Positions 44,915-52,368 are shown, counted from the stretch's first letter. The stretch: 64,000 bases of DNA from Flavobacteriales bacterium (GCA_016721005.1 JADKJM010000014.1:1-64000), one strand, 5' to 3'. The notes: a model not told the origin generated them from the letters alone. Translations and numbers: made by a program.

Positions 44915-45901
44915 ATGATCAAGAAGGTCCATATCAAGAACTTCAAAACGCTGAAGGACCTGGCGTTCCCGTGTACGCGGATGAATTTGTTCATCGGGGA
45001 TACGAATGCGGGCAAGTCGAACCTGTTGGAGGCGCTGACCTTGCTATCCAGGGGTGCACTCCAACAGCGCATGTTCGACCAGCGGCTCATCCGGTATGAG
45101 GAGTTCGAGGAGCTGTTCCCGCTGCGTGATCTGTCAGAGCCGATGCTGGTGGCAGCGGATGGGCTGCAACTGCGCATCAATTATGAGCAAGGCCGCTTCC
45201 GTGCTGTGGTAAGCGAGCGCAAGGGTACCAAGGGTAAGCTGGGCGAGGTGGCGAGCACCTATGTGGACCCACGCGGAATGATCGACGATAATGCCTTCCA
45301 GTTCACCACCTACATCCGGCGCTACCAGTTCCTGCCGGACCTCGTATTCGGTGCGAACATCATGAAGGAGATGGAGGCACCCTATGGGGCCAACCTGCCC
45401 GGATTGTTGGCCTCGAACAGGAAATTGCGTTCCGAACTCTCGAAGATCCTGGAGGGCACGGGCCTCCGGTTGGAAGTGAGCCTGAAGGAGAACAAGATCC
45501 GGCTCAGTCAACTCACCGATGAGAACATCGTGGTAACGCTGCCGTACCGCAACCTGAGCGATACGATCAAACGCTACGTGTTCATTTACGCCATTCTGGG
45601 AACCGTCAAGGGCTTCACACTTCTTTTCGACGAGCCGGAGCAGAACACCTTTCCGTTCTACACCAAGCACATGGCCGAGATGATGGCACTGGACAACGGC
45701 AACCAGTACTTCATCACCACGCACAACGAGTACCTGTTCCGATCGGTGGTGGAGAAGACCAAGGTCAAGGACCTCTCGGTGTTCATCACGTACTTGAACG
45801 CCGATGGGAACACCGCGCTGAAGCGGCTGGCCCCGAAAGAGCTCGGGGAACTGCTTGACATGGACGTGTTCTTCAACATCGATCGATTCCTGCCCGAATG
45901 A
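44915..45901 (+). CDS. AAA ATPase (SMC/OLD-like), first gene of a candidate two-gene defence system
   Basis: 328-residue ABC/SMC-type ATPase. N-terminal strand KKVHIKNFKTLKDLAFPCTR and Walker A FIGDTNAGKSNLLEAL; Walker B GFTLLFDEPEQNTFPFYTK; and H-loop QYFITTHNEYLF. The family (AAA_15/AAA_21, OLD, RloA, AriA, GajA) typically pairs an ATPase with a Toprim nuclease. Here the ATPase is short and lacks a fused Toprim domain. Its stop overlaps the next start by 4 nt (ATGA), and that gene looks Toprim/RloB-like. By analogy with PARIS (AriA-AriB) and RloAB it may sense a phage component and control a toxic partner. That is inference. Confidence 0.85.
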   Translation: MIKKVHIKNFKTLKDLAFPCTRMNLFIGDTNAGKSNLLEALTLLSRGALQQRMFDQRLIRYEEFEELFPLRDLSEPMLVAADGLQLRINYEQGRFRAVVSERKGTKGKLGEVASTYVDPRGMIDDNAFQFTTYIRRYQFLPDLVFGANIMKEMEAPYGANLPGLLASNRKLRSELSKILEGTGLRLEVSLKENKIRLSQLTDENIVVTLPYRNLSDTIKRYVFIYAILGTVKGFTLLFDEPEQNTFPFYTKHMAEMMALDNGNQYFITTHNEYLFRSVVEKTKVKDLSVFITYLNADGNTALKRLAPKELGELLDMDVFFNIDRFLPE

Positions 45902-46377
45902 CGCGCCCGATCATCGTGGTGGAGTGCGACAATGACGAACTCCTGCTCCGGTTGCTGAAGATCCCACGCTCCCGGATCCAACACGAGGGCAACCGGGATG
46001 AAGTGGTGAAGTACATCAACCGGAACGACCCGGTGCGCTACATCGGTATGGTGGATGAGGACCCCGGAACACCACGTAGCCCGAACCGCGCCCGCTTCGT
46101 GCGGAAGGAGTTGCGCAATGGCGTGCAGGAAGAGGTGAACGGCGCCCGCCGCTTGGTCGTGTTGAAACCCATGCTTGAAGGCTGGCTCATCAGCGCCGTG
46201 CATGCAGCGGGCGGCCGTATGGTACACCTGGACAAAGGCTTGAGCGATGTGCCCTCGGAACTGCACAGGCAATTGATGCCACGGGGCGATAAGCGCATGA
46301 AGAAGGTCATCGAGTTCCTTGACGGCAGGAAGTCAGCGCATTTGAAGTCCTTGCGAAGCGCACTGCACATCGGCTGA
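45898..46377 (+). CDS. Small Toprim/RloB-like protein, partner of the AAA ATPase
   Basis: 159-residue protein. The N-terminal strand and glutamate VVECDNDELLLRLLKI and the second acidic motif GMVDEDPGTP fit Toprim-type metal ligands (E, then D-x-D). The block VVLKPMLEGWLISAV resembles the P-x-L/F-E-x-W-L motif of RloB/DUF4276/DUF3226 proteins. It overlaps the ATPase gene by 4 nt, so expression is coupled. No exact family recognised; a nuclease or effector role in an abortive-infection module is an inference from the motif and the neighbour. Confidence 0.75.
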   Translation: MTRPIIVVECDNDELLLRLLKIPRSRIQHEGNRDEVVKYINRNDPVRYIGMVDEDPGTPRSPNRARFVRKELRNGVQEEVNGARRLVVLKPMLEGWLISAVHAAGGRMVHLDKGLSDVPSELHRQLMPRGDKRMKKVIEFLDGRKSAHLKSLRSALHIG

Positions 46378-46509
46378 TGGCCACCTTCCTTAGCACCACG
46401 GATAACCGCGCCGCCAACGAGTGCAGACGCGAGACACCATAAAGCGCAGCGTTATCCCGCCCTGGTTTCGTTCCACATACTCCCCAACCTCCTCATCGCC
46501 CTCGGCACC

Positions 46510-47073
46510 GTGCTGGTCCTTGCTGGTGCTTTCTTAAAGATGCGTAGCCCAGTAACCGCAGAGCCTTTGGCCAAAGAAGCCCCGGCCCCCAGCACCGGTC
46601 TTAGCGAGGAAGAGAAAGGTCCGGCCTTCGAGGAATGGGTGGCCGACCGCTTTCCAAAAGTGTCCTTTGAGCGGAAGCATTGGCGAAGCGATAAGATCAC
46701 TGCTGCGGGCCGCTATGCCGAAAGCAACAAGGACCCGGATATGGAAGTGGACCTGGTGCTCGGTCGCACGCATTACCCCTTTGCCGTGGAGTGCAAGTGG
46801 CGCGCGCGTATGCCCGATGGCGAAGTTCAATTCGCGGAGCCCTACCAGATCGAGAACTATCGGGCGTACATGCAGCGCACCAAGCGGCCGGTCTTCATCG
46901 TGCTGGGCGTGGGCGGGTCGCCTTCGGCCCCTTCCTTCCTCTATTGCATCCCGGTGCAAAACGCGGGGAACGGCACCAAGAGCAGCATGGAGTTGCTCAC
47001 GCATTACCGGCAGAGCATGAGCCGTAAGGCGGGTTTCTATTTCGACGTGATGCACGGCACGCTGAAGTACTAG
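46510..47073 (+). CDS. Membrane-anchored PD-(D/E)XK restriction-endonuclease-like protein
   Basis: 187 residues from the GTG at 46510. The nuclease core shows GPAFEEWVADRFPKVSF (the initial glutamate), NKDPDMEVDLVLGRTHY and PFAVECKWRARM (D...ExK), then PYQIENYRAYMQRTKRPVFI, a pattern of a restriction-endonuclease-like family common in Bacteroidota. The first residues are the end of a transmembrane helix; the frame stays open upstream and encodes the rest of it (FHILPNLLIALGTVLVLAGA), but no ATG, GTG or TTG lies in that extension. The true start is therefore unclear (non-canonical codon, or an upstream lesion). Located in the defence island. Confidence 0.75.
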   Translation: MLVLAGAFLKMRSPVTAEPLAKEAPAPSTGLSEEEKGPAFEEWVADRFPKVSFERKHWRSDKITAAGRYAESNKDPDMEVDLVLGRTHYPFAVECKWRARMPDGEVQFAEPYQIENYRAYMQRTKRPVFIVLGVGGSPSAPSFLYCIPVQNAGNGTKSSMELLTHYRQSMSRKAGFYFDVMHGTLKY

Positions 47074-47098
47074 GCAGGCATCTTTCATTAGCGTACTC

Positions 47099-47452
47099 AT
47101 GCCAGCCACCCAACTCGCCGCCGCCCGTAAGCTCCTGAGCGATGCTCAACTTGAGGCATTCCTATATGCAGTCCGCGATGAAGGTCGGGTACGTGCTGCG
47201 AACATGATCCTGCCGGGGAAGTACAGTAAGGTGCTCGACCTCGACAAAAGCTTCGCGAACCTGGAACCACCGCCGCGCCGTGAGCTCGGTATGACAGTGG
47301 AACTGAAGGTCGAGCGCCTTGCACCGCGCACCTTCCGCATAACCTTCGGTATGCACGGCGCTGGTGTTGGCGATGGCGGCGTATGGTTAGCGGTGTTCAC
47401 GGCCAAGGGCGCCGTGCAGCGGTTGGTGGCCGAAGGGTTCTGGATTCATTAG
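47099..47452 (+). CDS. Hypothetical protein
   Basis: 117 residues, not recognised. It reads as a helical N-terminus (QLAAARKLLSDAQLEAFLYA) followed by a beta-rich part (MTVELKVERLAPRTFRITFG, GGVWLAVFTAKGAVQRLVAE). The start ATG at 47099 has no obvious -7 box in the 4-nt register. It follows the nuclease by 25 nt and may belong to its transcript. Confidence 0.6.
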   Translation: MPATQLAAARKLLSDAQLEAFLYAVRDEGRVRAANMILPGKYSKVLDLDKSFANLEPPPRRELGMTVELKVERLAPRTFRITFGMHGAGVGDGGVWLAVFTAKGAVQRLVAEGFWIH

Positions 47453-47535
47453 GTCCTAGGCCAACCCGCTGTCCCCCCTCGAACACCGCCCCCACGCCCA
47501 CAGATCCTCTTCACTGCCCCAGCCCTTCCAACTAT

Positions 47536-48015
47536 CTACTCCGCGTGGACCTCAGGGGGCGGTGGCGCCATCATCCGCCAGGTCCTGTTCTGTCGGATCA
47601 ACCATGCCGCGCTGTCGAGTTGGTTATTGAGCATGAGGATCATGAACGGAAGCTTGTCCCCCTTCTTCTGCATCAAGCGCATGATCTCGGATACGGGGCG
47701 TGGCTGGAAGGTCACCTCCTCCTCGTGGTCCGTGGCGCCGATGAGGTCCCGGTCCACGGTGGTGGATGCGAGCCATGCGGTGAGCGGCTTCCCATCCTCC
47801 CCCAGCATGAAGGCGGGGCTTCCATCGGTCCTATTCACTAGGAGGTAGAGCACTGCAGGGCCGTTCATGAGCTCGTGCAGCACCTGTTTCCCCATGGCCT
47901 CGGTGCGGAAGTAGGCATACCGTTCCAAGAGGGCCAGGAGCGGCTTGCTCTCCTCGGCGGTGTGTGGGTCGTTCATTTCCATGGCGCGCGTGGCGAAGTA
48001 AGTCACCATGTTCAT
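47536..48015 (-). CDS. Hypothetical protein
   Basis: 159 residues from the ATG at 48015; upstream in-frame codons to 48072 look non-coding. Mixed alpha/beta composition (NDPHTAEESKPLLALLERYA, YFRTEAMGKQVLHELMNGPA, VLYLLVNRTDGSPAFMLGED) with a proline-rich end (RMMAPPPPEVHAE). No family recognised. It is convergent with the gene at 47099. Confidence 0.6.
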   Translation of the reverse strand: MNMVTYFATRAMEMNDPHTAEESKPLLALLERYAYFRTEAMGKQVLHELMNGPAVLYLLVNRTDGSPAFMLGEDGKPLTAWLASTTVDRDLIGATDHEEEVTFQPRPVSEIMRLMQKKGDKLPFMILMLNNQLDSAAWLIRQNRTWRMMAPPPPEVHAE

Positions 48016-48270
48016 GAACGGACCCCACGCCCTGAAACGTATACCCTGGGATCCGCATCCTATACCCCGCACGCCGGATCCTTAAGGATGCCGGACTTTC
48101 CTTCAGGCTCCTTTGTCCCTGTTGTCTTTGCAGGGTGAACGCCGGGGGCCGAAGCCCCCTTTTCGGAAGAACAGGGCTTGCTCGCGGGGAAGGACAGTGC
48201 CGAATGGCCCCCGCTTTCATGGAAACGCCTGTAAACCAATCAATTCGGAAGCGCACTGGTCCTGGCGCGC

Positions 48271-48792
48271 CTCGATCGTGTGCTGACGTGACTCGATCGA
48301 GTGCTGACGTGACTCGATCGAGTGCTGACGTGACTCGATCGAGTGCTGGCGTGACGCGATCGAGTGCTGGCGTGACTCGATCGAGTGCTGGCGTGACGCG
48401 ATCGAGTGCTGGCGTGACTCGATCGGATGATGGCGCGACTCGATCGAGTGCTGGCGTGACTCGATCGCGTGCTGACGTGACTCGATCGCGTGCTGACGTG
48501 ACTCGATCGAGTGCTGACGTGACTCGATCGAGTGCTGACGTGACTCGATCGAGTGCTGGCGTGTCTCGATCGGACGATGGCGTGACTCGATCGAGTGCTG
48601 ACGTGACTCGATCGAGTGCTGGCGTGACTCGATCGAGTGCTGGCGTGACTCGATCGAGTGCTGGCGTGACTCGATCGAGTGCTGGCGTGACTCGATCGCA
48701 TGGTGGCGTGACTCGATCGAGTGCTGGCGTGACTCGATCGCATGGTGGCGCGACTCGATCGCATGAGGGCGTGACTCGATGGCGTGCTGACC
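48271..48792. repeat. Perfectly phased 21-bp tandem repeat, 24 full units plus a partial unit
   Basis: Units start every 21 nt from 48271 to 48754, then a partial unit from 48775, without a single indel. The usual unit is the palindrome CTCGATCGAG followed by TGCTGRCGTGA. Variants alter the palindrome (CTCGATCGCG, CTCGATCGCA, CTCGATCGGA) and A/G at the R position. Four of the six reading frames have no stop (heptads such as SSAGVTR or HSIESRQ). The frame of the downstream fibronectin III gene has a TGA in every unit. Confidence 0.95.
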
Positions 48793-49296
48793 GGTCACCT
48801 GCGAGTGCGCCCGGATGGCGATGCGCTGGAGGCGGCCAACATCGCCGTGTTCAACAACGGCGGCAAGCAGGACCGTTTGGTACAGCAAGCTGCCGTGCGC
48901 AAGGTGAAGGCGAACATCAAGATGCTCGCGGGCTACGTGCAGGCCGAGAGCGGCGGCGATCCAGTGAAGATCGCCAGCGCAGCCTTCGGCACGCGCAAGG
49001 TGCCGCAACCGCCGGGGCCAATGCCCGCGCCACCCAATCTGCGGCTGGTGATCACCACCCTGCCCGGCGAACTGAAGGCGCGCTGGGGCGGCGTGAAGGA
49101 CAAACGCCTCTACGTGCTGGAGATCAGTGATGCGGACGTGGTGCCCGCCAACTGGAAGCCCTTGGCGATGACCAGCCGCAACTTCCACCTGATCATGGGC
49201 CTGGAGAGCCACAAGCCCTATAGCGTGCGCGTGCTGGCCGTGGGCAGCTTGGGCGTGGGCCCTTGGAGCGACGTGGCCACCACCAAACCGCTGTGA
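48784..49296 (+). CDS. Fibronectin type III domain protein, 5'-truncated by the tandem repeat
   Basis: 170 residues from the first available start (GTG at 48784, within the last repeat unit). The helical first half (NNGGKQDRLVQQAAVRKVKA, NIKMLAGYVQAESGGDPVKI, ASAAFGTRKVP) and the fibronectin III half (PPNLRLVITTLPGELKARWG, YVLEISDADVVPANWKPLAM, SYRVLAVGSLGVGPWSDVAT-like end) belong to a Bacteroidota family whose members normally begin with about 20-50 more residues. Those are missing because the repeat array ends here with stops in this frame. It may be non-functional. Confidence 0.75.
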   Translation: MLTGHLRVRPDGDALEAANIAVFNNGGKQDRLVQQAAVRKVKANIKMLAGYVQAESGGDPVKIASAAFGTRKVPQPPGPMPAPPNLRLVITTLPGELKARWGGVKDKRLYVLEISDADVVPANWKPLAMTSRNFHLIMGLESHKPYSVRVLAVGSLGVGPWSDVATTKPL

Positions 49297-49317
49297 TCAC
49301 CGTTCCAGTGGACCGCG

Positions 49318-49563
49318 ATGGAACCGCAGCTCTCCTCCCCTTCAGCGAACAAAGCGCCGCGCGTGGACCTGCTAACGGAGGTGGAGTTGTTCTTCATCAA
49401 ACTCTGTTGTGACGAAAAGGGCTTCTCTTACAAGCTCATCGCCGACCACATGGGCATTTCGGTGAACACGGTGCATTCGCATCGGCGCAAGGTGTTCGCG
49501 AAGCTGAAGGTACCCACCCGCATCGCGTTGGTGCTGCTGGCGCTCAGGCTGGGGCTGGGGTGA
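49318..49563 (+). CDS. Stand-alone LuxR/GerE-type helix-turn-helix protein
   Basis: 81-residue protein with a GerE-like DNA-binding domain: LLTEVELFFIKLCCDEKGFS, YKLIADHMGISVNTVHSHRR, KVFAKLKVPTRIALVLLALR. It has no receiver or sensor domain. The 3' third is duplicated as a fragment at 39537-39703. The start is an ATG at 49318, 21 nt after the fibronectin III stop. Possible autonomous regulator; target unknown. Confidence 0.8.
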   Translation: MEPQLSSPSANKAPRVDLLTEVELFFIKLCCDEKGFSYKLIADHMGISVNTVHSHRRKVFAKLKVPTRIALVLLALRLGLG

Positions 49564-49635
49564 GGGTTCGTGGATGAGCAACGGTGATCCGGTCGTACAC
49601 CGCCACCCCACTGGTTCCAAAGCCGTGAGCACAAC

Positions 49636-49757
49636 CTACCCCCGCACCAACTTCCGGTACTTGAGCCTGTGCGGCATCCGCCGTACAGCGGACCGCCGAG
49701 GCGCTTTTGTGGTTCTCCTCGTACTCCGCGAAGTTGCCTTGGACCAAAGGTCATTCC
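49636..49757 (-). pseudogene. ettA 3'-end remnant A
   Basis: Matches ettA at about 53440-53555. Read on the minus strand it gives QGNFAEYEENHKSA in place of EGNFQDYEENRKKR, then a decayed C-terminus. It is the shortest and most diverged of four such remnants and lies 28 nt past the AbiEii-type toxin stop. It has a short TCCGCC palindrome where remnants B-D have the 41-bp element. Confidence 0.85.
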
Positions 49758-49785
49758 GCCGTGCAACCGCACAACGCGCCGACCC

Positions 49786-50406
49786 TTAGAACACCCGCTT
49801 CGCCTGCGCCCTCAGGAAGCGCTTCACTTCCTCGAATGATGTCTCGTGCTTGCTGGAATAGAGAATGGGCTCATCCTCCAGATCATCGAAATACACCAAG
49901 GCCTTCAGGATGAGCGCGCGATCCAATTGAGGGAGCTTCAGGGCGCATGATGCAAGCAACTCCTCGATGGGGATCCGGAACAGGATGAAGTACAGGTCCA
50001 CGTAATCCTTCATGGTGCCGCGACCGGTGATGGCTGAGAGTTTCATGCAACCGATATCGGCGATGTCCGCGATCTGAAGGTATTCCGTTTGGATCAAAGG
50101 CTCGAGCAATGGGTACGGATACCGCATGCAGCTGAGCTTGATGCTTTCCCCAGCAACCACGCTCAAGGTGTTGCGCTCATCCTGCACTTTCACCAGGGGC
50201 ATACCGGTGAAAGTGTCCGACAGGATGTCGAAGAGTTTGCCTGTCTCGAATGGATCGGGCGTGAAGAAGTCGAAGTCCACGCTGTCGCGATGGCCGATCT
50301 GCAAGGCCAAGGCAGTGCCACCGGCCAGATGGAAACCCTCCGAACGCAACACACCCAATGCAGGCAGGATGCTGCGCCGTTGCTCATCGAGGATGGTCCA
50401 GAACAT
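49786..50406 (-). CDS. AbiEii/AbiGii-type nucleotidyltransferase toxin
   Basis: 206-residue minimal nucleotidyltransferase. The active-site block FHLAGGTALALQIGHRDSVD, FDFFTPDPF (G-G-T and D-x-D) and the later KDYVDLYFIL are characteristic of AbiEii/MenT toxins, which modify tRNA or other nucleic acid in abortive-infection modules. The start at 50406 follows the antitoxin-like gene by 4 nt. It sits in cassette 1, bounded by ettA remnants A and B. Confidence 0.88.
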   Translation of the reverse strand: MFWTILDEQRRSILPALGVLRSEGFHLAGGTALALQIGHRDSVDFDFFTPDPFETGKLFDILSDTFTGMPLVKVQDERNTLSVVAGESIKLSCMRYPYPLLEPLIQTEYLQIADIADIGCMKLSAITGRGTMKDYVDLYFILFRIPIEELLASCALKLPQLDRALILKALVYFDDLEDEPILYSSKHETSFEEVKRFLRAQAKRVF

Positions 50407-50410
50407 GGCC

Positions 50411-50680
50411 TCAGAAGCGCTTCGCTAGCTTCGGTTCAACGTCGAACACCAGCGACCAATAGTTCAACGACCGCTTGTTCCACTCGCCCGGTCGTGGGTT
50501 CCTCACCGCTGCGGCGATACGTTCGCGCGGGTAGACCTTGAAGAGCCATTGCAGCGCATCGTACGTGCCAAGGTTGAGCACGTTGGTGATGATGCGCTCT
50601 GCGTGCTGCTCCAGATCCAAACGTTCCGGATCGTACGACCAGAGCGCCGCGCGAACAGAAGCAGGAAGTGCATTCGCCAT
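50411..50680 (-). CDS. Antitoxin-like partner of the AbiEii-type toxin
   Basis: 89-residue protein (RAALWSYDPERLDLEQHAER, IITNVLNLGTYDALQWLFKV, YPRERIAAAVRNPRPGEWNK) matching the small gene commonly found upstream of AbiEii toxins in Bacteroidota. It starts 4 nt behind a TACTTTCG box and ends 4 nt before the toxin. Antitoxin role is inferred from position. Confidence 0.75.
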   Translation of the reverse strand: MANALPASVRAALWSYDPERLDLEQHAERIITNVLNLGTYDALQWLFKVYPRERIAAAVRNPRPGEWNKRSLNYWSLVFDVEPKLAKRF

Positions 50681-50684
50681 CCCC

Positions 50685-50692
50685 CGAAAGTA
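50685..50692 (-). promoter_or_regulatory. Putative -7 box TACTTTCG, 4 nt before the antitoxin ATG
   Basis: 4-nt register; lies between the ettA remnant B and the first cassette gene, so the cassette carries its own promoter. Confidence 0.5.
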
Positions 50693-50705
50693 CGGCGCTA
50701 AGTGC

Positions 50706-50857
50706 CTACCCCCGCACCAACTTCCGGTACTTCATCCGGTGCGGCATCCGCCGTCATTGCGAGGAGGTACGACGAAGCAACGGCGGACCCAATCGCTTTT
50801 TGCGGTTCTCCTCGTAGTCCTGGAAGTTGCACCGGACCAGTACACGTTGATGTCGCC
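50706..50857 (-). pseudogene. ettA 3'-end remnant B
   Basis: Matches ettA at about 53440-53568, interrupted by the 41-bp element at 50747-50787. It starts with the stop codon of ettA in the same context (CTACCCCCGCACCAACTTCC) and lies 29 nt past the VapC-like stop. Confidence 0.88.
50747..50787. repeat. 41-bp MITE-like element in ettA remnant B
   Basis: Terminal inverted repeats TCCGCCGT and ACGGCGGA around CATTGCGAGGAGGTACGACG and AAGCA. Identical copies at 51504-51544 and 52456-52496, always at the same place in the ettA remnant. Confidence 0.8.
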
Positions 50858-50886
50858 AGTGATCCGATGGATCTGACCATACGTTC

Positions 50887-51261
50887 TCACACCTCATAGA
50901 ACATCAAACGCAGCTCGCCTTCCAATCGCCGAAAGTCAGCATCCGCAGTGAGCAGAGGTACATCAAGCGCAATGGCCGTAGCCGCGATGATGGCGTCCGG
51001 CAATTTCAACCGGTGCTCCCGCCTGATCACGATGGCGGCATCCATGATCGAGCGATCGAACTCTACCATTGGCCATTCGTCCACAAAAGCTTCGATGCGC
51101 TTCAACTCCGCTTTCGACAGGCCCGGCTTGCCTAAAAGTTCCATCCGTGTAATGAAGGAGATCACCACCTGCTGTCCGTGGATCGCATCCGCTGCCGAGC
51201 GATCTCCACGCAACAGGTAAAGGGCAACGTTCGTGTCCAGCAGCAGCTTAGTCCCACTCAT
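50887..51261 (-). CDS. VapC-like PIN-domain toxin
   Basis: 124-residue PIN ribonuclease: LLLDTNVALYLLRGDRSAAD with the first aspartate, FITRMELLG with the glutamate, LPDAIIAATAIALDVPLLTA with the third acidic residue, and DADFRRL with the last. Typical type II toxin. It overlaps the antitoxin gene at 51248-51427 by 14 nt. Cassette 2 of the array. Confidence 0.9.
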   Translation of the reverse strand: MSGTKLLLDTNVALYLLRGDRSAADAIHGQQVVISFITRMELLGKPGLSKAELKRIEAFVDEWPMVEFDRSIMDAAIVIRREHRLKLPDAIIAATAIALDVPLLTADADFRRLEGELRLMFYEV

Positions 51262-51427
51262 CGCGCCACTTTCGCTGTAGGGCTATAGGGTCCTCCTTCA
51301 ACTTCAGCACACCGAGGTACTTGTACACATCCACCTCCTTGTGCGCCTTGGGTTTGGTCGCATGCAGCTTACGCCACTGCGCCATGATGCGCCGACGTGA
51401 CATTCCCCGCTTTATGATGACGACCAT
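51248..51427 (-). CDS. Small VapB-like antitoxin (59 residues)
   Basis: Minus-strand gene of 59 codons plus TAA, too short for the usual cut-off. Translation: MVVIIKRGMSRRRIMAQWRK, then LHATKPKAHKEVDVYKYLGV, then LKLKEDPIALQRKWRDEWD. The end (KYxGxLKLKEDPxxxQxxxRDEW) is that of small Bacteroidota antitoxins partnered with PIN toxins. It overlaps the toxin start by 14 nt and has a consensus -7 box TATATTTG 4 nt before its ATG. Confidence 0.85.
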   Translation of the reverse strand: MVVIIKRGMSRRRIMAQWRKLHATKPKAHKEVDVYKYLGVLKLKEDPIALQRKWRDEWD

Positions 51428-51431
51428 GCTT

Positions 51432-51439
51432 CAAATATA
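51432..51439 (-). promoter_or_regulatory. Consensus -7 box TATATTTG, 4 nt before the VapB-like ATG
   Basis: Exact TANNTTTG match in the 4-nt register; drives the VapBC-like cassette and supports the antitoxin start. Confidence 0.6.
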
Positions 51440-51503
51440 GGTGTGGTAATAGGTGTTGCAGCTCACCCCCGCACCAACTTCCGGCACTTCATCCGGTGCG
51501 GCA

Positions 51504-51544
51504 TCCGCCGTCATTGCGAGGAGGTACGACGAAGCAACGGCGGA
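51504..51544. repeat. 41-bp MITE-like element in ettA remnant C
   Basis: Same sequence and position as in remnants B and D. Confidence 0.8.
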
Positions 51545-51615
51545 CCCAAGCGCTTTTTGTGGTTCTCCTCGTAGTCCTGGAAATTGCACCGGACCAGTAC
51601 ACGTTGCTGTCGCCC

Positions 51616-51643
51616 TCCCCGCTTTTCAGCGGGACAGGTTGTG
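51616..51643 (+). repeat. Palindromic repeat CCCGCT-TTTC-AGCGGG plus ACAGGTTGTG tail
   Basis: Member of the family at 38177 and 52582; sits at the same position within ettA remnant C as the 52582 copy in remnant D. Confidence 0.7.
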
Positions 51644-51680
51644 CGTCGCTGCGATCGAGGAAGGCGATCGTGGCTGATGA

Positions 51681-52145
51681 TCACCGCAGCCATTCGCCTG
51701 CCAACCTCAACGCCTTCTCCTCCACCTCCGCGCCTACATGAAAGCCCACTCGCATGAGGTCACGAAGCACTGGGCGGATCGCAGGGACGATCCCCCCAGC
51801 CTTTGCTTTCAACAACACGCCGATGGTACCGGTATGCGGCAGATCAAGCCCTGCGGCCAAGCGACGAGCAGCGAGGTCATCGAGGATCACAACGCTTCGT
51901 TCCGTCTCCATCGCCAAGGCGATCGCACTCGCCTCACCGGCGTCAACGAGATCCAAAAAGCGGCGGACAAGTGCTTGGTCAACGGGCGAGCGCACATCGA
52001 TCCACACGGGTATCGCCAACCCGTATTCGGTGATCACTTCCGGGGTAGTGAGTATCCGACCATAGACACGATGAAGGAGTTCAAGGTGTCCCGCGTTCGT
52101 CAACGCGATCAAACAACTACTGTCCGAGATGATGACTTCAGGCAT
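51681..52145 (-). CDS. DUF3368 PIN-like toxin
   Basis: 154-residue PIN-superfamily protein: VIISDSSCLIALTNAGHLEL, LTTPEVITEYG, LDAGEASAIALAME-like core DAGEASAIALAMETERSVVI, LDDLAARRLAAGLDL, GTIGVLLKAK. This is the DUF3368 family, normally the toxin of UPF0175 antitoxins. It overlaps the antitoxin gene by 8 nt. Its stop codon lies inside ettA remnant C, so the last codons are derived from ettA-like sequence. Cassette 3. Confidence 0.9.
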   Translation of the reverse strand: MPEVIISDSSCLIALTNAGHLELLHRVYGRILTTPEVITEYGLAIPVWIDVRSPVDQALVRRFLDLVDAGEASAIALAMETERSVVILDDLAARRLAAGLDLPHTGTIGVLLKAKAGGIVPAIRPVLRDLMRVGFHVGAEVEEKALRLAGEWLR

Positions 52146-52368
52146 TCCTCATGTCCTGCTCCAGGTCCGATGCCGGATAGTTGAACACGGACACACCGTA
52201 CTTGCCCAAGCGCTCCATGAACGTGCGTTTGTCCAGACCAGCCAAGGTTGCAGCATGCCCCATGGCCAGTTGGCCGCGATCGTACAACTGCGCAGCGAGC
52301 ATCATCATCAATTCCGGAAGGTCCACCTCAACGGAGTCGGGGACTTCGAGCACCAGCTTCTTGGACAT
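52138..52368 (-). CDS. UPF0175 family antitoxin
   Basis: 76-residue protein: LVLEVPDSVEVDLPELMMML, AAQLYDRGQLAMGHAATLAG, LDKRTFMERLGKYGVSVFNY, ending PASDLEQDMRNA. The family is a helix-turn-helix type antitoxin partnered with DUF3368. A TAACTTTC box lies 4 nt upstream of the ATG. Confidence 0.9.
   Translation of the reverse strand: MSKKLVLEVPDSVEVDLPELMMMLAAQLYDRGQLAMGHAATLAGLDKRTFMERLGKYGVSVFNYPASDLEQDMRNA

Larger units (their letters stand above)
51463..51691 (-). pseudogene. ettA 3'-end remnant C
   Basis: Matches ettA at about 53440-53632 and still reads NFQDYEENHKKRLG and AVIISHDR in its frames. It is interrupted by the 41-bp element (51504-51544) and by the palindromic repeat at 51616-51643. 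Its far end overlaps the last codons of the DUF3368 gene. Confidence 0.88.

Noticed and set aside
48271..48792. CRISPR array
   Set aside because: Units are contiguous with no spacers.
48217..49212. Open frames of 331 codons on both strands through the 21-bp repeats
   Set aside because: A 21-nt period without stops keeps several frames open automatically; neither product has a signal, domain or flanking coding support. Kept as a repeat, not a gene.
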